Shown: piece after piece, positions 8,169 through 15,294 of the stretch
Layout of the letters: each line of letters begins with the position of its first letter
Numbering within the stretch: position 1 is the stretch's first letter
NCBI RefSeq assembly: GCF_022664435.1
Contig: NZ_JAKREU010000002.1
Span: 414,555 to 478,554 of the forward strand
Direction: 5' to 3'
DNA: 64,000 nt
DNA from: Sphingomonas panni
Lineage (GTDB): Bacteria > Pseudomonadota > Alphaproteobacteria > Sphingomonadales > Sphingomonadaceae
Notes under the pieces: model-generated
Databases searched by the model: none
The model's input: the letters and a program-made list of their open reading frames with translations, nothing else
What the model was told of the DNA's origin: nothing
Program-made: the position numbers and the translations under genes

Positions 8169-10395
8169 ATCCTCGCCAACGCATCTCAAACGTCGTACTC
8201 CAGCCTGGCTCTGGCTGGACGAAGCCGACCGTGCAGCCACGTTGGTCCGCAATCATGCGCACAATGGTTAGACCAAGCCCCATCCCACCTAAAGCCAGCG
8301 CTCGCCGCTCGGTGGACACCCCCTGTTCGCGTTCGAACGGAGCAAAGAAACGATCCGCTCGCGAAAGATCGATTCCGTTTCCTAAATCGCTTATTCGGAG
8401 GACAGACCATCGCCCTTCTCGATGACCCGCTATCAACTGCCGAGCTACTCGCGTATCAATCATAGCGTTTGCAGCGTTCAATACAACGTTCTGAACCAAT
8501 GCATACCATTCGGCGAAGGTAGCAGAAGGTAGTGTAAGATCTTTTGCAACGTCGACATCGAACGAAATATGTTCGACGAGTGGAGCAATGCCTCGCAAAG
8601 TTTCCCGAACCACATTCGCTGCATTCAACGGCTCAACGGCGTCACGGTCTTCGGCATCCAACAAAGGCGCGAATAGTTTTCGGCTATCGTCAAAACGTTG
8701 AAGCCAGCCTTCCAAGTTGCCCGCAATACCCTCGAGTTCTTTGTTTTCTGTACGGGTCGCAACTCTTCGCAACGCGCGAATGTGTGAACGGGCGATCCTG
8801 ACCTCTTTTATATTCTCATGTTCCATCGCCAACGCCGCCATACCTGCTGACGCTAGCGGACCGAGAAGGCTCCGCGCGGCCTCGTCGGCAGCCGACTGCT
8901 GCTCGACGGTAGTGTCCAACCGTTGGATTTCGGCGCTTAATTCTAGAATGGTATCGTCTTGAGGAAACCGCTCCACCGCCTCATGGATGAGTTGATCGAT
9001 TTTCCGCAGTCGTACCGCAGCGCTCTCCAAGGGGCGCGCAATATCAGTTGTCCTTGCTGCTTTAATGCGTTGACGTGTGGCATAATAGTCGAGCGACCTA
9101 CGGACGACCGTTCGCAGTTGTTGCGAGGCGCTATTATCGACTAGCCTATCACGCGTAACCAGTATCTTTAGGTAATCACCGGTTTCTGCTTGGTCTTCAG
9201 TTGCGGCTCTAGCCTCTTGGCCGGTATCGATGGCGACCACACCTAGCAACCGTCCTTGCGAGGGTAGATCGTTTAGAGCACGCTGAACGTGCATCGAATC
9301 CGGCAGCAATGCCGATTTTACCTTACGGTGCGAATGGTCATATTCAATGCCAAGCCAATCGCTCTGGATGCCGTAATATGGCAATCGGAAGCCTGCATCA
9401 AACATCATCACGCCGAACTGCTGGAAATATTCTCGAGCTAATTGCACGGGAATATTCCCCGCTTGCCTACCAGAGAGATTGTAAACTCGAATTTGCCACT
9501 TGGCTGACGATAAGAAAGCAGGAGTATCAACGAAACTCTGGGAGTATTCTTCGTCATCCCCGAACCGCACGGTAACGTGAGATTCCAAATTTGACCCCAC
9601 GCGCAAGGCCTCGCCAGTTATTACGGCATGAGCATTGGCCATCGCAGCCTGCATCTGAGTCGCGAAACTTTCATCCAAGCCTTCCAAATCAGTTGAGAAA
9701 CCGATTTGGAAGTCCTGAGAAGGACGGTCTCCGGAACGAGTACGTCCAAAATTTGGTATCGGGGATTGGAGCATCCACAACTGCTGCCCTAGTTGTTCGA
9801 CCGCCTCCTTACCCCAATCGTGCTTTAGATTCTCCATTACGACGGTAGTCCCCGTCGCACTCTCTTCAGGAAAAATCGTTCTTGCTTGGCTTTCGATCTT
9901 TACCATTGCAGTCGCTTCGGTAAGCTCGCGCATCTGTACGGCGGCATCCCAGTCGACCAGCGCATGAAGCGGCTGATCGCTTGAGTTCTCCGCCGACGTA
10001 ATCAACTGCATTTTATGCGCTAGAAATTGCGCAGACAGACGCCCAACACCCTTGGATCCTGAGACATTTCGTCCGAATAGACGACTGCGTCCGTGCCGCT
10101 GCTTATTTTGCGTGCCTATGCGCATCCAGTGATCTCGAAACTCGGACGGTTCCATTCCGTGACCGTTATCGGAAACCGTAATCCGATTTTTCTCGAGCCT
10201 AATTGTGCAACGCGTCGCATCCGCGTCGTACGCGTTCTTTACCAATTCCGCCAAGGCGACATGCGGAGCACCGACGAGGCGTTCTCCAAGTTCTCGAATC
10301 AAAGCCGAGTCTGCTTGGAATGCAACCGGTTCGTAGCCGCTTGCCGCTTTCTCTTCCTCGTACGTGCCAAGCGTTTGCACACTTTCGTCGCTCAA
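8167..10395 (-). CDS. dual-GHKL ATPase / histidine kinase-like protein
   Basis: This 742-residue protein holds two GHKL ATP-binding folds. The N-terminal one is of the MutL/Hsp90/MORC type: N-box ELVKNAYDADA (50-60), G1 SDNGHGM (75-81), G2 GSKGVGRLSA (113-122). The C-terminal one is of histidine kinase type: N-box VVLNAANAM with Asn640, G1 ISDLGNGI (Asp670), FFAPFER, and GGMGLGLTIV (703-712). A helical region before it carries ALAMEHENIK with His526, a candidate phosphoacceptor. No membrane segment is seen, so it is cytoplasmic. MORC-like GHKL ATPases are known neighbours of restriction-modification genes; fusion to a kinase module with its own response regulator is unusual. Confidence 0.85.
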   Translation of the reverse strand: MSDESVQTLGTYEEEKAASGYEPVAFQADSALIRELGERLVGAPHVALAELVKNAYDADATRCTIRLEKNRITVSDNGHGMEPSEFRDHWMRIGTQNKQRHGRSRLFGRNVSGSKGVGRLSAQFLAHKMQLITSAENSSDQPLHALVDWDAAVQMRELTEATAMVKIESQARTIFPEESATGTTVVMENLKHDWGKEAVEQLGQQLWMLQSPIPNFGRTRSGDRPSQDFQIGFSTDLEGLDESFATQMQAAMANAHAVITGEALRVGSNLESHVTVRFGDDEEYSQSFVDTPAFLSSAKWQIRVYNLSGRQAGNIPVQLAREYFQQFGVMMFDAGFRLPYYGIQSDWLGIEYDHSHRKVKSALLPDSMHVQRALNDLPSQGRLLGVVAIDTGQEARAATEDQAETGDYLKILVTRDRLVDNSASQQLRTVVRRSLDYYATRQRIKAARTTDIARPLESAAVRLRKIDQLIHEAVERFPQDDTILELSAEIQRLDTTVEQQSAADEAARSLLGPLASAGMAALAMEHENIKEVRIARSHIRALRRVATRTENKELEGIAGNLEGWLQRFDDSRKLFAPLLDAEDRDAVEPLNAANVVRETLRGIAPLVEHISFDVDVAKDLTLPSATFAEWYALVQNVVLNAANAMIDTRVARQLIAGHREGRWSVLRISDLGNGIDLSRADRFFAPFEREQGVSTERRALALGGMGLGLTIVRMIADQRGCTVGFVQPEPGWSTTFEMRWRG

Positions 10396-10401
10396 CCGAC
10401 G

Positions 10402-10408
10402 TTCCTTT
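10402..10408 (-). promoter_or_regulatory. ribosome binding site supporting a TTG start
   Basis: AAAGGAA on the minus strand lies six bases before TTG 10395, which begins the dual-GHKL protein (MSDESVQ...). No ATG or GTG in this frame is better placed, so this strong site decides the TTG start. Confidence 0.65.
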
Positions 10409-10423
10409 CGTAGACGGCTGTCG

Positions 10424-11080
10424 TCACATCCGTCGCCCTACGAACACGACCTTCCCGATCACGTGCACCTCGTCCGCCGTTGCGACGTCATTACCGACGT
10501 CGGGATTGGGCGAAAGCAAGCGTACCTCGTTCCCACGGACTCGGACGCGCTTGATGGTATGCATGCCGCTGATCGCCAGCGCCCAGATCTGATCGTCGCG
10601 GCCGATTGTTCGCTGCGATCGGTCGATAATTACCAGATCACCATGGTTGATGACCGGCTGCATCGAGTCGCCGACCCCGCGTGTGACGAAGAGGTTGGTC
10701 GACGGGCTTTCGCTCATAGCCTCCATAAGGAGGCGCGGCATCTTGTGGACCTGAACCGATACTGGCGTGTCGCCATACGCAGCGCCGAGGCCGTAATCGA
10801 GATCGACCTCTTCGAGCGGGACTAGATCGAGCTGTTCGGCAAGAGCCTCTGCACTCGGAAACGGCACCGCGCCTTCGGTCGGATCGTCTGTCTCCCCGGA
10901 CAAGTAGGAAGGCGATGTCCCTAGCTCTCGCGCGATTTTGTGGAGGTGTGCGGACCCATACGCACCGCCCGACGCCAGCTTATGGATCGCAGATTGGGAT
11001 ACACCAACGCGCCGAGCCAATTCAGACTGGCTCAAACCCCTCTCAGCGAGGAGTTTTCGGAATCGGTCAGCGTTAAACAC
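10424..11080 (-). CDS. LexA/CI-like phage repressor (XRE helix-turn-helix plus S24 peptidase)
   Basis: The 218-residue protein starts at GTG 11080. Residues 4-58 form an XRE helix-turn-helix (RKLLAERGLSQSELARRVGVSQSAIHKLASG). The C-terminal half is an S24 self-cleaving peptidase with GVGDSMQP (Ser139) and HTIKRV (Lys177), the Ser-Lys dyad of LexA, lambda CI and UmuD. RecA-stimulated self-cleavage is therefore expected on DNA damage. It faces the Cro-like gene across an 85-bp operator region. It is also the first gene of the leftward row: the dual-GHKL gene starts 28 bases after its stop, so the repressor promoter probably drives the methyltransferase locus. Confidence 0.93.
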   Translation of the reverse strand: MFNADRFRKLLAERGLSQSELARRVGVSQSAIHKLASGGAYGSAHLHKIARELGTSPSYLSGETDDPTEGAVPFPSAEALAEQLDLVPLEEVDLDYGLGAAYGDTPVSVQVHKMPRLLMEAMSESPSTNLFVTRGVGDSMQPVINHGDLVIIDRSQRTIGRDDQIWALAISGMHTIKRVRVRGNEVRLLSPNPDVGNDVATADEVHVIGKVVFVGRRM

Positions 11081-11089
11081 GCTACCTAG

Positions 11090-11107
11090 CTACACCTCTG
11101 GTTGTAG
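11090..11107. promoter_or_regulatory. candidate repressor operator O1
   Basis: CTACA, eight bases, TGTAG is a perfect dyad just upstream of the repressor GTG. The extended half-site GGTTGTAG recurs in the second operator at 11149-11155. Position between two divergent phage-type regulators and the shared half-site are the evidence. Confidence 0.55.
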
Positions 11108-11140
11108 AGCGCACGTCCACATTAGTAATTGCCTCCCCTT

Positions 11141-11162
11141 CAACCAAGGTTGTAGTTCTACA
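11141..11162. promoter_or_regulatory. candidate repressor/Cro operator O2 (overlapping dyads)
   Basis: Two overlapping palindromes lie just before the Cro-like ATG: CAACCAAGGTTG (11141-11152) and TGTAGTTCTACA (11151-11162). The second uses the same TGTAG/CTACA half-sites as O1. It overlaps the likely ribosome binding and start region of the Cro-like gene, so occupancy would block the integrase operon. Confidence 0.55.
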
Positions 11163-11165
11163 TCC

Positions 11166-11471
11166 ATGGTGCATCCCGCTAGTCCGTTCGAAGCCTTGTC
11201 CGCTGCTGTCCTGCGAAGCGGGTCTCAATCCGCGTTTGCGCGCATTTGCGGGGTGTCGCAGACGGCCGTCTGGAAATGGTTGCAATCGGGCAAGCGACTT
11301 CCCGCCGAACATGTGCTGACCGTCGAACGTGAAACGGGCATCTCCAAGCATCTCCTTCGTCCTGACCTATACCCTTCGTCGGGTGCCGACTGCCCCAGCG
11401 ACGTAGACCTTGGCGCGGCGCCGGTCGTCTGCAATCGCCGCGCCCTTTCCATCCACGGGCGGCCGGCGTGA
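11166..11471 (+). CDS. Cro/YdaS-like transcriptional regulator
   Basis: A 101-residue protein divergent from the repressor. Residues 6-60 match the YdaS/Cro-like helix-turn-helix pattern: ALSAAVLRSGSQSAFARICGV, then SQTAVWKWLQSGKRLPAEHV and VERETGISKHLLRPDLYP. This family is encoded opposite CI-like repressors in prophages and satellites and controls early genes. It heads a rightward operon that runs with continuous overlaps to the integrase. Its stop overlaps the GTG of the next gene. The rest of the protein is low-complexity and without known domain. Confidence 0.88.
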   Translation: MVHPASPFEALSAAVLRSGSQSAFARICGVSQTAVWKWLQSGKRLPAEHVLTVERETGISKHLLRPDLYPSSGADCPSDVDLGAAPVVCNRRALSIHGRPA

Positions 11472-11587
11472 GGGCGTTGATCGTCCTGCTCGCGCTTGCC
11501 GCCTGCGCGCCGCCCTCGCCCGCCGATGGGTGTGCGCGGCGCTCGCCCCCTTGGTCCACTGCCGATTGCCGGAGCGCTGCCCGATGA
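11468..11587 (+). CDS. tiny predicted lipoprotein, 39 aa
   Basis: The frame starts at GTG 11468, overlapping the stop of the Cro-like gene (GTGA), and its stop overlaps the next ATG (ATGA at 11584-11587). The product MRALIVLLALAACAPPSP... has a short hydrophobic signal and a lipobox-like LAAC with Cys13, so the mature lipoprotein would be only 27 residues, with two more cysteines. Phage entry-exclusion or lysis (Rz1-like) proteins can be this small and Pro-rich, but function is not shown. Confidence 0.55.
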   Translation: MRALIVLLALAACAPPSPADGCARRSPPWSTADCRSAAR

Positions 11588-12072
11588 CCCGTCCCCGTAC
11601 GCCCAACACCAGCGGCCATGCCGTGCTGCGCATCGCGGCGCGACTTGGCGGATTCGCCGCCGCCGCCGCCGTCGCGCGCCGGTCCGAACGTTGCGTGCGC
11701 GACTGGAGCGACGAGGCGACGCCGAGCTGCCCGAGCTGGGCGCAGGCGGTGGCGCTCGACGCGGCCTATCGCGCCGCCGGGGGTGAAGGCGCGCCGCTGT
11801 ACGAGGCGTATGGGGCGCAGCTCGACCTGCGCTTCAACGACCTGACCGCATGTCATGCCGCGCTCGCCACGAACCTTGCCGATGCTTCGCGCGAATGGGG
11901 CGAGGCGATCGGCGCTGCCACGCTGCTGGCGGTGCCGGGCTTCTCGCCCAATCAGGCGCTGACCGCCGATATCGAACTGGATCAGGCAGAGACGCGGCTG
12001 AAGGGCCTGCGCCGCTTGGTCAAACGCTTTCTCCCCGGCGCCGTGCCGGGGAAACCGGGGGGTGCCCAGTGA
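11584..12072 (+). CDS. phage-type hypothetical protein, 162 aa
   Basis: The 162-residue protein begins MTRPRTPNTSGHAVLRIAARLGG. Its first half (AVARRSERCVRDWSDEATPSCPSWAQAVALDAAYRAAGG) looks like a helix-turn-helix DNA-binding region of the type seen in phage CII-like proteins of alphaproteobacteria. The rest is helical. Both ends overlap neighbours by four bases. A regulatory or replication-linked role in the element is plausible but unproven. Confidence 0.7.
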   Translation: MTRPRTPNTSGHAVLRIAARLGGFAAAAAVARRSERCVRDWSDEATPSCPSWAQAVALDAAYRAAGGEGAPLYEAYGAQLDLRFNDLTACHAALATNLADASREWGEAIGAATLLAVPGFSPNQALTADIELDQAETRLKGLRRLVKRFLPGAVPGKPGGAQ

Positions 12073-12392
12073 AGAAGCAACGTCCGCCGCTCGTCCCGTG
12101 TCCGCATTGCGGCACGCGGGCGATCATCCGTTCGTCCGAACAGATCAGCCCGCTGGTGCGCGAGGCGGATTATCGCTGCGACAACATCGCCTGCGGCCAT
12201 ACCTTCGTGGTCGAGCTGGCGATCGTGCGCACCATCGTGCCCAGCGCCTGTCCGCGCGCCGGCATCCACCTGCCGCGCGGCAACCCGAACCTTGGGCCGC
12301 GCCGCGCGCCGGTGCCCGCCAACGACGATACCCGGTCGCCCGCGAATGATCCCGGCCCGCTGACCCCGGCGGCCACCGACATGAGCGGCTGA
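12069..12392 (+). CDS. Ogr/Delta-like zinc-finger activator
   Basis: The 107-residue protein carries the Ogr/Delta fold: PCPHCGTRAIIRSSEQISP then READYRCDNIACGHTFV, giving Cys11-x2-Cys14 and Cys37-x4-Cys42, followed by E-L-AIVRTIVPSA. In phage P2 and satellite P4 these proteins activate late promoters; in P4 the protein lets the satellite use the helper phage. Its presence in an element without structural genes points to a satellite lifestyle. It starts at GTG 12069 inside the previous stop (GTGA). The C-terminal 40 residues are Pro-rich and probably disordered. Confidence 0.85.
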   Translation: MKKQRPPLVPCPHCGTRAIIRSSEQISPLVREADYRCDNIACGHTFVVELAIVRTIVPSACPRAGIHLPRGNPNLGPRRAPVPANDDTRSPANDPGPLTPAATDMSG

Positions 12393-12499
12393 CCTTACGC
12401 GGCCCGCGCGCCGCCTTCCCCTTTCCCTGATCGCGTGCCCCGACGGCTTCACCCCCGCCGCCGGGACCGCCCCCGCCTTGCCTGAACCGGAGACGCCCG

Positions 12500-12958
12500 A
12501 TGTACCTCAATCACGACTTCGCCCCAGCGACCCGCCGCGCCCCGCTGCCGCGCATCCGCGATGATAGGCCGATGACGCCGGGTGGTTACATCCGACTGCG
12601 CCGTATCTCGACCGGCCTGTCTCAGCATGATGTCGCCCAGCGAATGGCCGCGCTCTGCATCCACTTGAACGAACGTAAAGCGGGCCAGCGTATGCCCGAT
12701 CTCGTCGCGGACATGCTGGCCGAGCTGCGGCGAATCGAGCAGCCCGAAACTGTCGCCGAGCGACCCGAAACGATCGCCCGTCTCGCTGCCGTTCTCCCGA
12801 TCGACGCCGACGTCTATTGGCAGCTGGCGGACTACGCGCCCGATCTCCACCCGCGCGTTTGTCGCGGCTGCGGCACCTCGGCCCACGATCACGATGCGCC
12901 GCGCTGGGCAACGCGCACCAGCTGCGAGCGCTGCGATCCCGCCGGGGACGGTCTGTGA
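12500..12958 (+). CDS. XRE-like regulator with C-terminal zinc ribbon, 152 aa
   Basis: Residues 25-80 (MTPGGYIRLRRISTGLSQ, DVAQRMAALC) resemble an XRE helix-turn-helix. The C-terminus has paired cysteines, VCRGCGTS and SCERCDP, consistent with a zinc ribbon, preceded by LPIDADVYWQLADYAPDLHP. ATG 12500 has GGAG nine bases upstream. It is the only gene of the operon with a notable gap before it (107 bases), so an internal promoter is possible. No named family is recognised. Confidence 0.72.
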   Translation: MYLNHDFAPATRRAPLPRIRDDRPMTPGGYIRLRRISTGLSQHDVAQRMAALCIHLNERKAGQRMPDLVADMLAELRRIEQPETVAERPETIARLAAVLPIDADVYWQLADYAPDLHPRVCRGCGTSAHDHDAPRWATRTSCERCDPAGDGL

Positions 12959-13086
12959 GCGCGCCGACCTCCCGCAAGGCCCGCGCGCTGCGCATCGCGG
13001 GCCTCGTCGTCTCCGTTGCGATCGCCCTGCTGTTCGTGCCGATCCTGATCGCCAAGACGCTCGCCGACGCGAAGGGGGCGCGTTGA
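12955..13086 (+). CDS. single-span membrane peptide, 43 aa
   Basis: It starts at GTG 12955 within the preceding stop (GTGA) and ends in a TGATG overlap with the next start. The 43-residue product has a basic N-terminus (SRKARALR) and one hydrophobic segment (IAGLVVSVAIALLFVPILIA), so it is a likely inner-membrane peptide. Small holin-like or membrane-active phage peptides look like this; no direct evidence for that role. Confidence 0.5.
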   Translation: MSAPTSRKARALRIAGLVVSVAIALLFVPILIAKTLADAKGAR

Positions 13087-13178
13087 TGCCCGCCGCGCCC
13101 GCAATGGTAGAGACGCTCTCTACGACCCCGCTCGCTTGCCCGGTTGCCGTACCCGGCAGCACCGATGCCGTCCGATGA
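13086..13178 (+). CDS. possible 30-aa peptide
   Basis: ATG 13086 shares one base with the previous TGA, and its own TGA overlaps the next ATG (13175). The 30-residue product (MPAAPAMVETLSTT...) has no motif. Overlap at both ends is the only support. It may instead be a translational spacer carrying ribosomes to the next gene. Confidence 0.35.
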   Translation: MPAAPAMVETLSTTPLACPVAVPGSTDAVR

Positions 13179-13618
13179 CCGCGACCCGCACCATCCGCCT
13201 GACCTGTGACCGCTGCGGCGCGGAAGTGACGCATGACGATGCGGAAGGACATCGGCCGCGCGATTGGGAACGCTTCGCGCTGTCGAACAACGCACGCGGC
13301 CTGCGACTCGATGGCGATTTGTGCCCGTCTTGCGCGGTGCAGGTCGCCGACGCGCTACGTCATCCCGACGCCGCGCCGCCCCCGCCCCCCGCACCGGTGC
13401 GGTTGGACCTGACGCTGGAGGATCAACGCCTGCTCATCGCCGACGCCGACGCCGCGATCCGTCGCGCGATCTCGGAGGCGGTCGCCGAGTTTCGCGCGAC
13501 GCCCACCCGTATGCTCGATCCCGATGCCTTTGCCGACGTCCTGGTCAACGCTGGCGTCCATGCCGAGGCATTGGTCGACCGGATGCGCGCCCGACTGAAG
13601 GAGCTTCCCCGTGGCTGA
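13175..13618 (+). CDS. zinc-ribbon hypothetical protein, 147 aa
   Basis: The N-terminal 55 residues contain two CxxC pairs (CDRCG at 11-15, CPSC at 50-53) typical of a treble-clef or zinc-ribbon domain. A Pro-rich linker and a helical C-terminus with DADAAIRRAISEAVAEF follow. It may bind DNA or protein in the element's early programme. No family name can be given. ATG 13175 is inside the preceding stop. Confidence 0.65.
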   Translation: MTATRTIRLTCDRCGAEVTHDDAEGHRPRDWERFALSNNARGLRLDGDLCPSCAVQVADALRHPDAAPPPPPAPVRLDLTLEDQRLLIADADAAIRRAISEAVAEFRATPTRMLDPDAFADVLVNAGVHAEALVDRMRARLKELPRG

Positions 13619-13892
13619 CGCGACCGGACCGGAGCCTAGGCTCGCCATGGGCGTGCGCGCACGACGCATCCGCCTGCTATGGACCGCCGTCGATCTTTTC
13701 GGACATCAGCGCGCGGCCGACGCACTCGGTATTGAGCGGCGCTCGCTCCGTGCGAAGCTGGAGGCGACGCGCGGCGTCTACGACGACAACCTGCTCCTGG
13801 TCGCGACCGCGCTGGATCGGCACGCCACTGTGATGATCGATCATGCCAACACGATCCGCGCGGCGCTTACCGCCGGGGGCGGCGCTGCATGA
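13611..13892 (+). CDS. small DNA-binding-like protein, 93 aa
   Basis: It starts at GTG 13611, eight bases before the end of the previous gene. The sequence VRARRIRLLWTAVDLFGHQRAADALGIERRSLRAKL has the helix-turn-helix rhythm of a small DNA-binding protein, with RAADALGIERRSLRAKL as the helical pair. Such proteins in integrative elements may act as excisionases or regulators; that role here is inferred only from proximity to the integrase. Confidence 0.6.
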   Translation: MADATGPEPRLAMGVRARRIRLLWTAVDLFGHQRAADALGIERRSLRAKLEATRGVYDDNLLLVATALDRHATVMIDHANTIRAALTAGGGAA

Positions 13893-14083
13893 GCGGCACG
13901 AAACGACCCGCGGTCTTTCACCAGATCGACGTCACCCGCGCGATTCGCGGCGCACTCGCCAGCGGCCTGCCCGTCTCGCGGACCGAGATCCTGCCCGACG
14001 GCCGTATCGTCGTGTTCCACGAACAGCCTTCGGCGGTGCCGAACAACCCCTTCGACCAATGGCGGCAAAGCCATGCGCGTTAA
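13889..14083 (+). CDS. small hypothetical protein, 64 aa
   Basis: The start ATG 13889 overlaps the previous stop (ATGA) and the 3' end overlaps the integrase start by 11 bases. The product (MSGTKRPAVFHQIDVTRAIRGALASGLPVSRTE...) looks like the small proteins commonly found directly before sphingomonad integrases. The pattern beta-helix-beta (EILPDGRIVVFHEQ) suggests a compact fold. An excisionase or directionality role is possible but not shown. Confidence 0.6.
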   Translation: MSGTKRPAVFHQIDVTRAIRGALASGLPVSRTEILPDGRIVVFHEQPSAVPNNPFDQWRQSHAR

Positions 14084-15191
14084 GCTGAAAGGGCTGACGC
14101 GAGCCCGAAAGCGGCTCGCGAACGGGACGACCGTGACCTATTACTACGCGTGGCGCGGCGGGCCCCGGATCAATGAGAAGTACGGCACTCCCGAATTTGT
14201 CGAGGCGTTCAACCGCGCGGTCAGCGCGCCGGTGGTGGTGCCAAAGGACACGATCCGGTCACTGTGCGATGCCTTCCTCGATTCGTCCGGCTTCGCCGCC
14301 CTGGCTGATCTGACGAAGACCGATTACCGCCGCCACATCCGCATCATCGACGCCGCCTTCGGCGACTTCCCGATCGCGGCGCTGACCGATCCGCGCACGC
14401 GCGGTGAGTTCCTCGCTTGGCGCGACCGCCGGGCTCTCCAGTCGCGGCGACAGGCGGATTACAGCTTCGCCGTGCTGGCCCGGGTGCTGTCCTGGTCCGT
14501 CGATCGCGGCCTTGCGTTGGTTAACCCCTGCAAGGCCGGCGGCATCACCTACCGGGCTCAGCGGACCACGGCGGTATGGACCGACCAGGACGAAGCCGCC
14601 TTTTACGCCAAGGCCCCGGAGCATCTGCACCTCGCCCTACGCCTCGCCCTCTGGACGGGCCAGCGACAGGGCGACCTGCTTAAGCTGACCTGGGCGCAGT
14701 ACGACGGTGCCTTCATCCGGCTGACCCAGGGCAAGTCGATCCGCCGCGGCGACACCAGCGCAGCGACCCGGATGGTGATCCCCGTCGGACAACCCCTCAG
14801 GGCCGCACTGGACGCCGCCAGGGCGGCGATAGACGCCCTACCGGCCGACGAACGCCCGACGGCCTCGACGATCCTCGTGACAAGCCGTGGGACCGCCTGG
14901 ACCCGCGACGGGTTCAAGACGTCATGGCGCAAGGCATGCGCGGCGGCCGGCGTCGCCGACGTCACCTTCCACGATCTGCGCGGAACGGTCGTCACCCGAC
15001 TGGCCATCGCCGGCGCCAGCCCGCCCGAGATCGCGACGCTGACCGGCCACTCCCTGCGCGACGTAAACGCGATCCTCGATCGCCACTATCTGAACCGCGA
15101 CATCCGCATGGCGCAGGCCGCGATCGGCAAGCTCGAATCAGGCACGCAAGCCACGACAAAAATCCCCGCGAAACGCGAGGACAGCAGCTGA
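14073..15191 (+). CDS. int: tyrosine recombinase (phage-type integrase)
   Basis: This enzyme inserts and excises the element at an attachment site. The 372-residue protein has an N-terminal arm-binding region, a core-binding domain (about 58-150) and a catalytic domain with TGQRQGDLLKL (Arg198), Lys221, HDLRGTVV (His300, Arg303), TGHS (His326) and the nucleophile in DRHYLNR (Tyr339). All catalytic residues are present, so it should be active. It is the last gene of the operon begun by the Cro-like regulator, so integrase supply is tied to derepression. tRNA-Met lies just downstream in opposite orientation, with its 3' end facing the gene. Confidence 0.95.
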   Translation: MRVKLKGLTRARKRLANGTTVTYYYAWRGGPRINEKYGTPEFVEAFNRAVSAPVVVPKDTIRSLCDAFLDSSGFAALADLTKTDYRRHIRIIDAAFGDFPIAALTDPRTRGEFLAWRDRRALQSRRQADYSFAVLARVLSWSVDRGLALVNPCKAGGITYRAQRTTAVWTDQDEAAFYAKAPEHLHLALRLALWTGQRQGDLLKLTWAQYDGAFIRLTQGKSIRRGDTSAATRMVIPVGQPLRAALDAARAAIDALPADERPTASTILVTSRGTAWTRDGFKTSWRKACAAAGVADVTFHDLRGTVVTRLAIAGASPPEIATLTGHSLRDVNAILDRHYLNRDIRMAQAAIGKLESGTQATTKIPAKREDSS

Positions 15192-15194
15192 TTT

Positions 15195-15231
15195 TGCAAA
15201 CCAAACTGCAAACCAAGGCCAACCGGCCAAC
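15195..15231 (+). repeat. direct repeats between integrase and tRNA-Met, possible arm sites
   Basis: TGCAAACCAA occurs at 15195 and 15207, followed by GGCCAAC at 15217 and 15225, so CCAA recurs four times within 37 bases. Direct repeats between an integrase gene and its tRNA target are typical arm-type integrase binding sites. Confidence 0.5.
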
Positions 15232-15294
15232 TAATCAAGAAAATCGAAATCAGGGGAAACGCTGACTTCTCAGAGGCTTAACAGCCATGGCGGG

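Noticed and set aside
8156..8179. Longer response regulator start at TTG 8179
   Set aside because: It would overlap the GHKL gene by 13 bases and has no ribosome binding site, while GTG 8155 has a strong one and gives the expected receiver N-terminus.
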